NCBI GenBank assembly: GCA_964472035.1
Contig: CAYYIT010000096.1
Span: 1-5,520, forward strand
DNA: 5,520 nucleotides
Origin: UBA3855 sp964472035
Lineage (GTDB): Bacteria; Bacillota; Clostridia; Oscillospirales; Ruminococcaceae
Direction: 5' to 3'
This document shows, piece by piece, positions 5,364-5,520 of the stretch. Both the position numbers and the translations under genes were made by a program. The first letter of the stretch is position 1, and each line of letters begins with the position of its first letter. The notes under the pieces were generated by a model. It was not told the DNA's origin and made no database searches. It saw only the letters and a list, made by a program, of their open reading frames with translations.

Positions 5364-5392
5364 ATTGTAGTACATTTTCATAGAAAATGCAA
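5364..5392 (-). promoter_or_regulatory. Promoter of the GH74 xyloglucanase gene
   Basis: On the minus strand TTGCAT (5392-5387) is separated by exactly 17 bases from TACAAT (5369-5364), a 5/6 match to the -10 consensus. The predicted start near 5357 gives a leader of about 57 bases. A/T-rich sequence at 5393-5432 could act as an upstream element. Confidence 0.65.
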
Positions 5393-5438
5393 GGTTTTTG
5401 GAGAAGTTTTTTCAGATTATTCATATTTTGCCAAGGAA

Positions 5439-5464
5439 ACAGCCCCCGCCGAAGCGGGGGCTGT
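5439..5464 (-). terminator. GC-rich hairpin, probable terminator of a gene off the right edge
   Basis: ACAGCCCCCGC (5439-5449) pairs perfectly with GCGGGGGCTGT (5454-5464). In the minus-strand RNA the loop is UUCG closed by C-G, an exceptionally stable tetraloop, and a short TTTCC follows the stem. This favours a minus-strand terminator for an upstream gene beyond 5520 that insulates the xyloglucanase promoter. The T-tract is weak. Confidence 0.55.
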
Positions 5465-5465
5465 G

Positions 5466-5482
5466 CAGCTTGTCAAAAAAGT
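5466..5482 (-). repeat. 17-bp terminator-associated repeat, right copy
   Basis: Exact inverted copy of 88-104. On the minus strand ACTTTTTTGACAAGCTG runs directly into the hairpin at 5439-5464, the same arrangement as at the left end of the window. Confidence 0.6.
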
Positions 5483-5520
5483 CCTTTTTCTTAGGGATAG
5501 GCATCATGTAACTGCCCCCA

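Overview
The window looks like chromosomal DNA of a cellulosome-producing, fibre-degrading Ruminococcus-type Firmicute (Oscillospiraceae). The evidence is two dockerin-bearing secreted proteins (one a GH74 xyloglucanase), a perfect TAAGGAGGT ribosome binding site, sigma-70-type promoters with 17-bp spacers, and many palindromic intergenic repeats. I cannot name a species from the sequence alone.

Layout, left to right. Positions 1-140 hold only structure: a terminator-like hairpin, a C/G-run palindrome with a four-run G-quadruplex motif, and a strong plus-strand terminator for a gene off the left edge. Positions 141-705 (minus strand) hold a membrane-anchored bacterial PH-domain protein whose zinc-ribbon tail is out of frame; a perfect 25-bp inverted repeat sits at the break. 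Positions 785-1067 hold a roughly 283-bp non-autonomous mobile element (MITE-like) with terminal inverted repeats, a TTTA target duplication and six internal stem-loops. Positions 1241-1951 (plus) encode a DUF1275/YoaK-type membrane protein behind a clear promoter. Positions 1952-2266 carry two copies of a 28-bp dispersed repeat around a strong promoter and a decayed secreted-protein leader ORF. Positions 2267-2572 (plus) encode a 101-residue protein that is only a signal peptide plus a dockerin. A bidirectional terminator at 2607-2630 separates it from the convergent GH74 xyloglucanase-dockerin gene at 2661-5300 (minus), whose promoter and leader hairpin lie at 5331-5392. The right end (5439-5482) carries a terminator-like hairpin followed by an inverted copy of a 17-bp motif also found at 88-104.

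How the genes fit together: the xyloglucanase and the dockerin-only protein are both exported and both should dock onto scaffoldin cohesins. Their calcium-loop and recognition residues differ, so they probably use different cohesins. Both transcripts are predicted to start with a stem-loop. The PH-domain and YoaK-type genes have no visible functional link to the cellulosome. The most unusual items are the dockerin-only protein, the structured MITE, the rearranged PH/zinc-ribbon gene, and the repeat-bracketed promoter with a leader resembling the downstream signal peptide.
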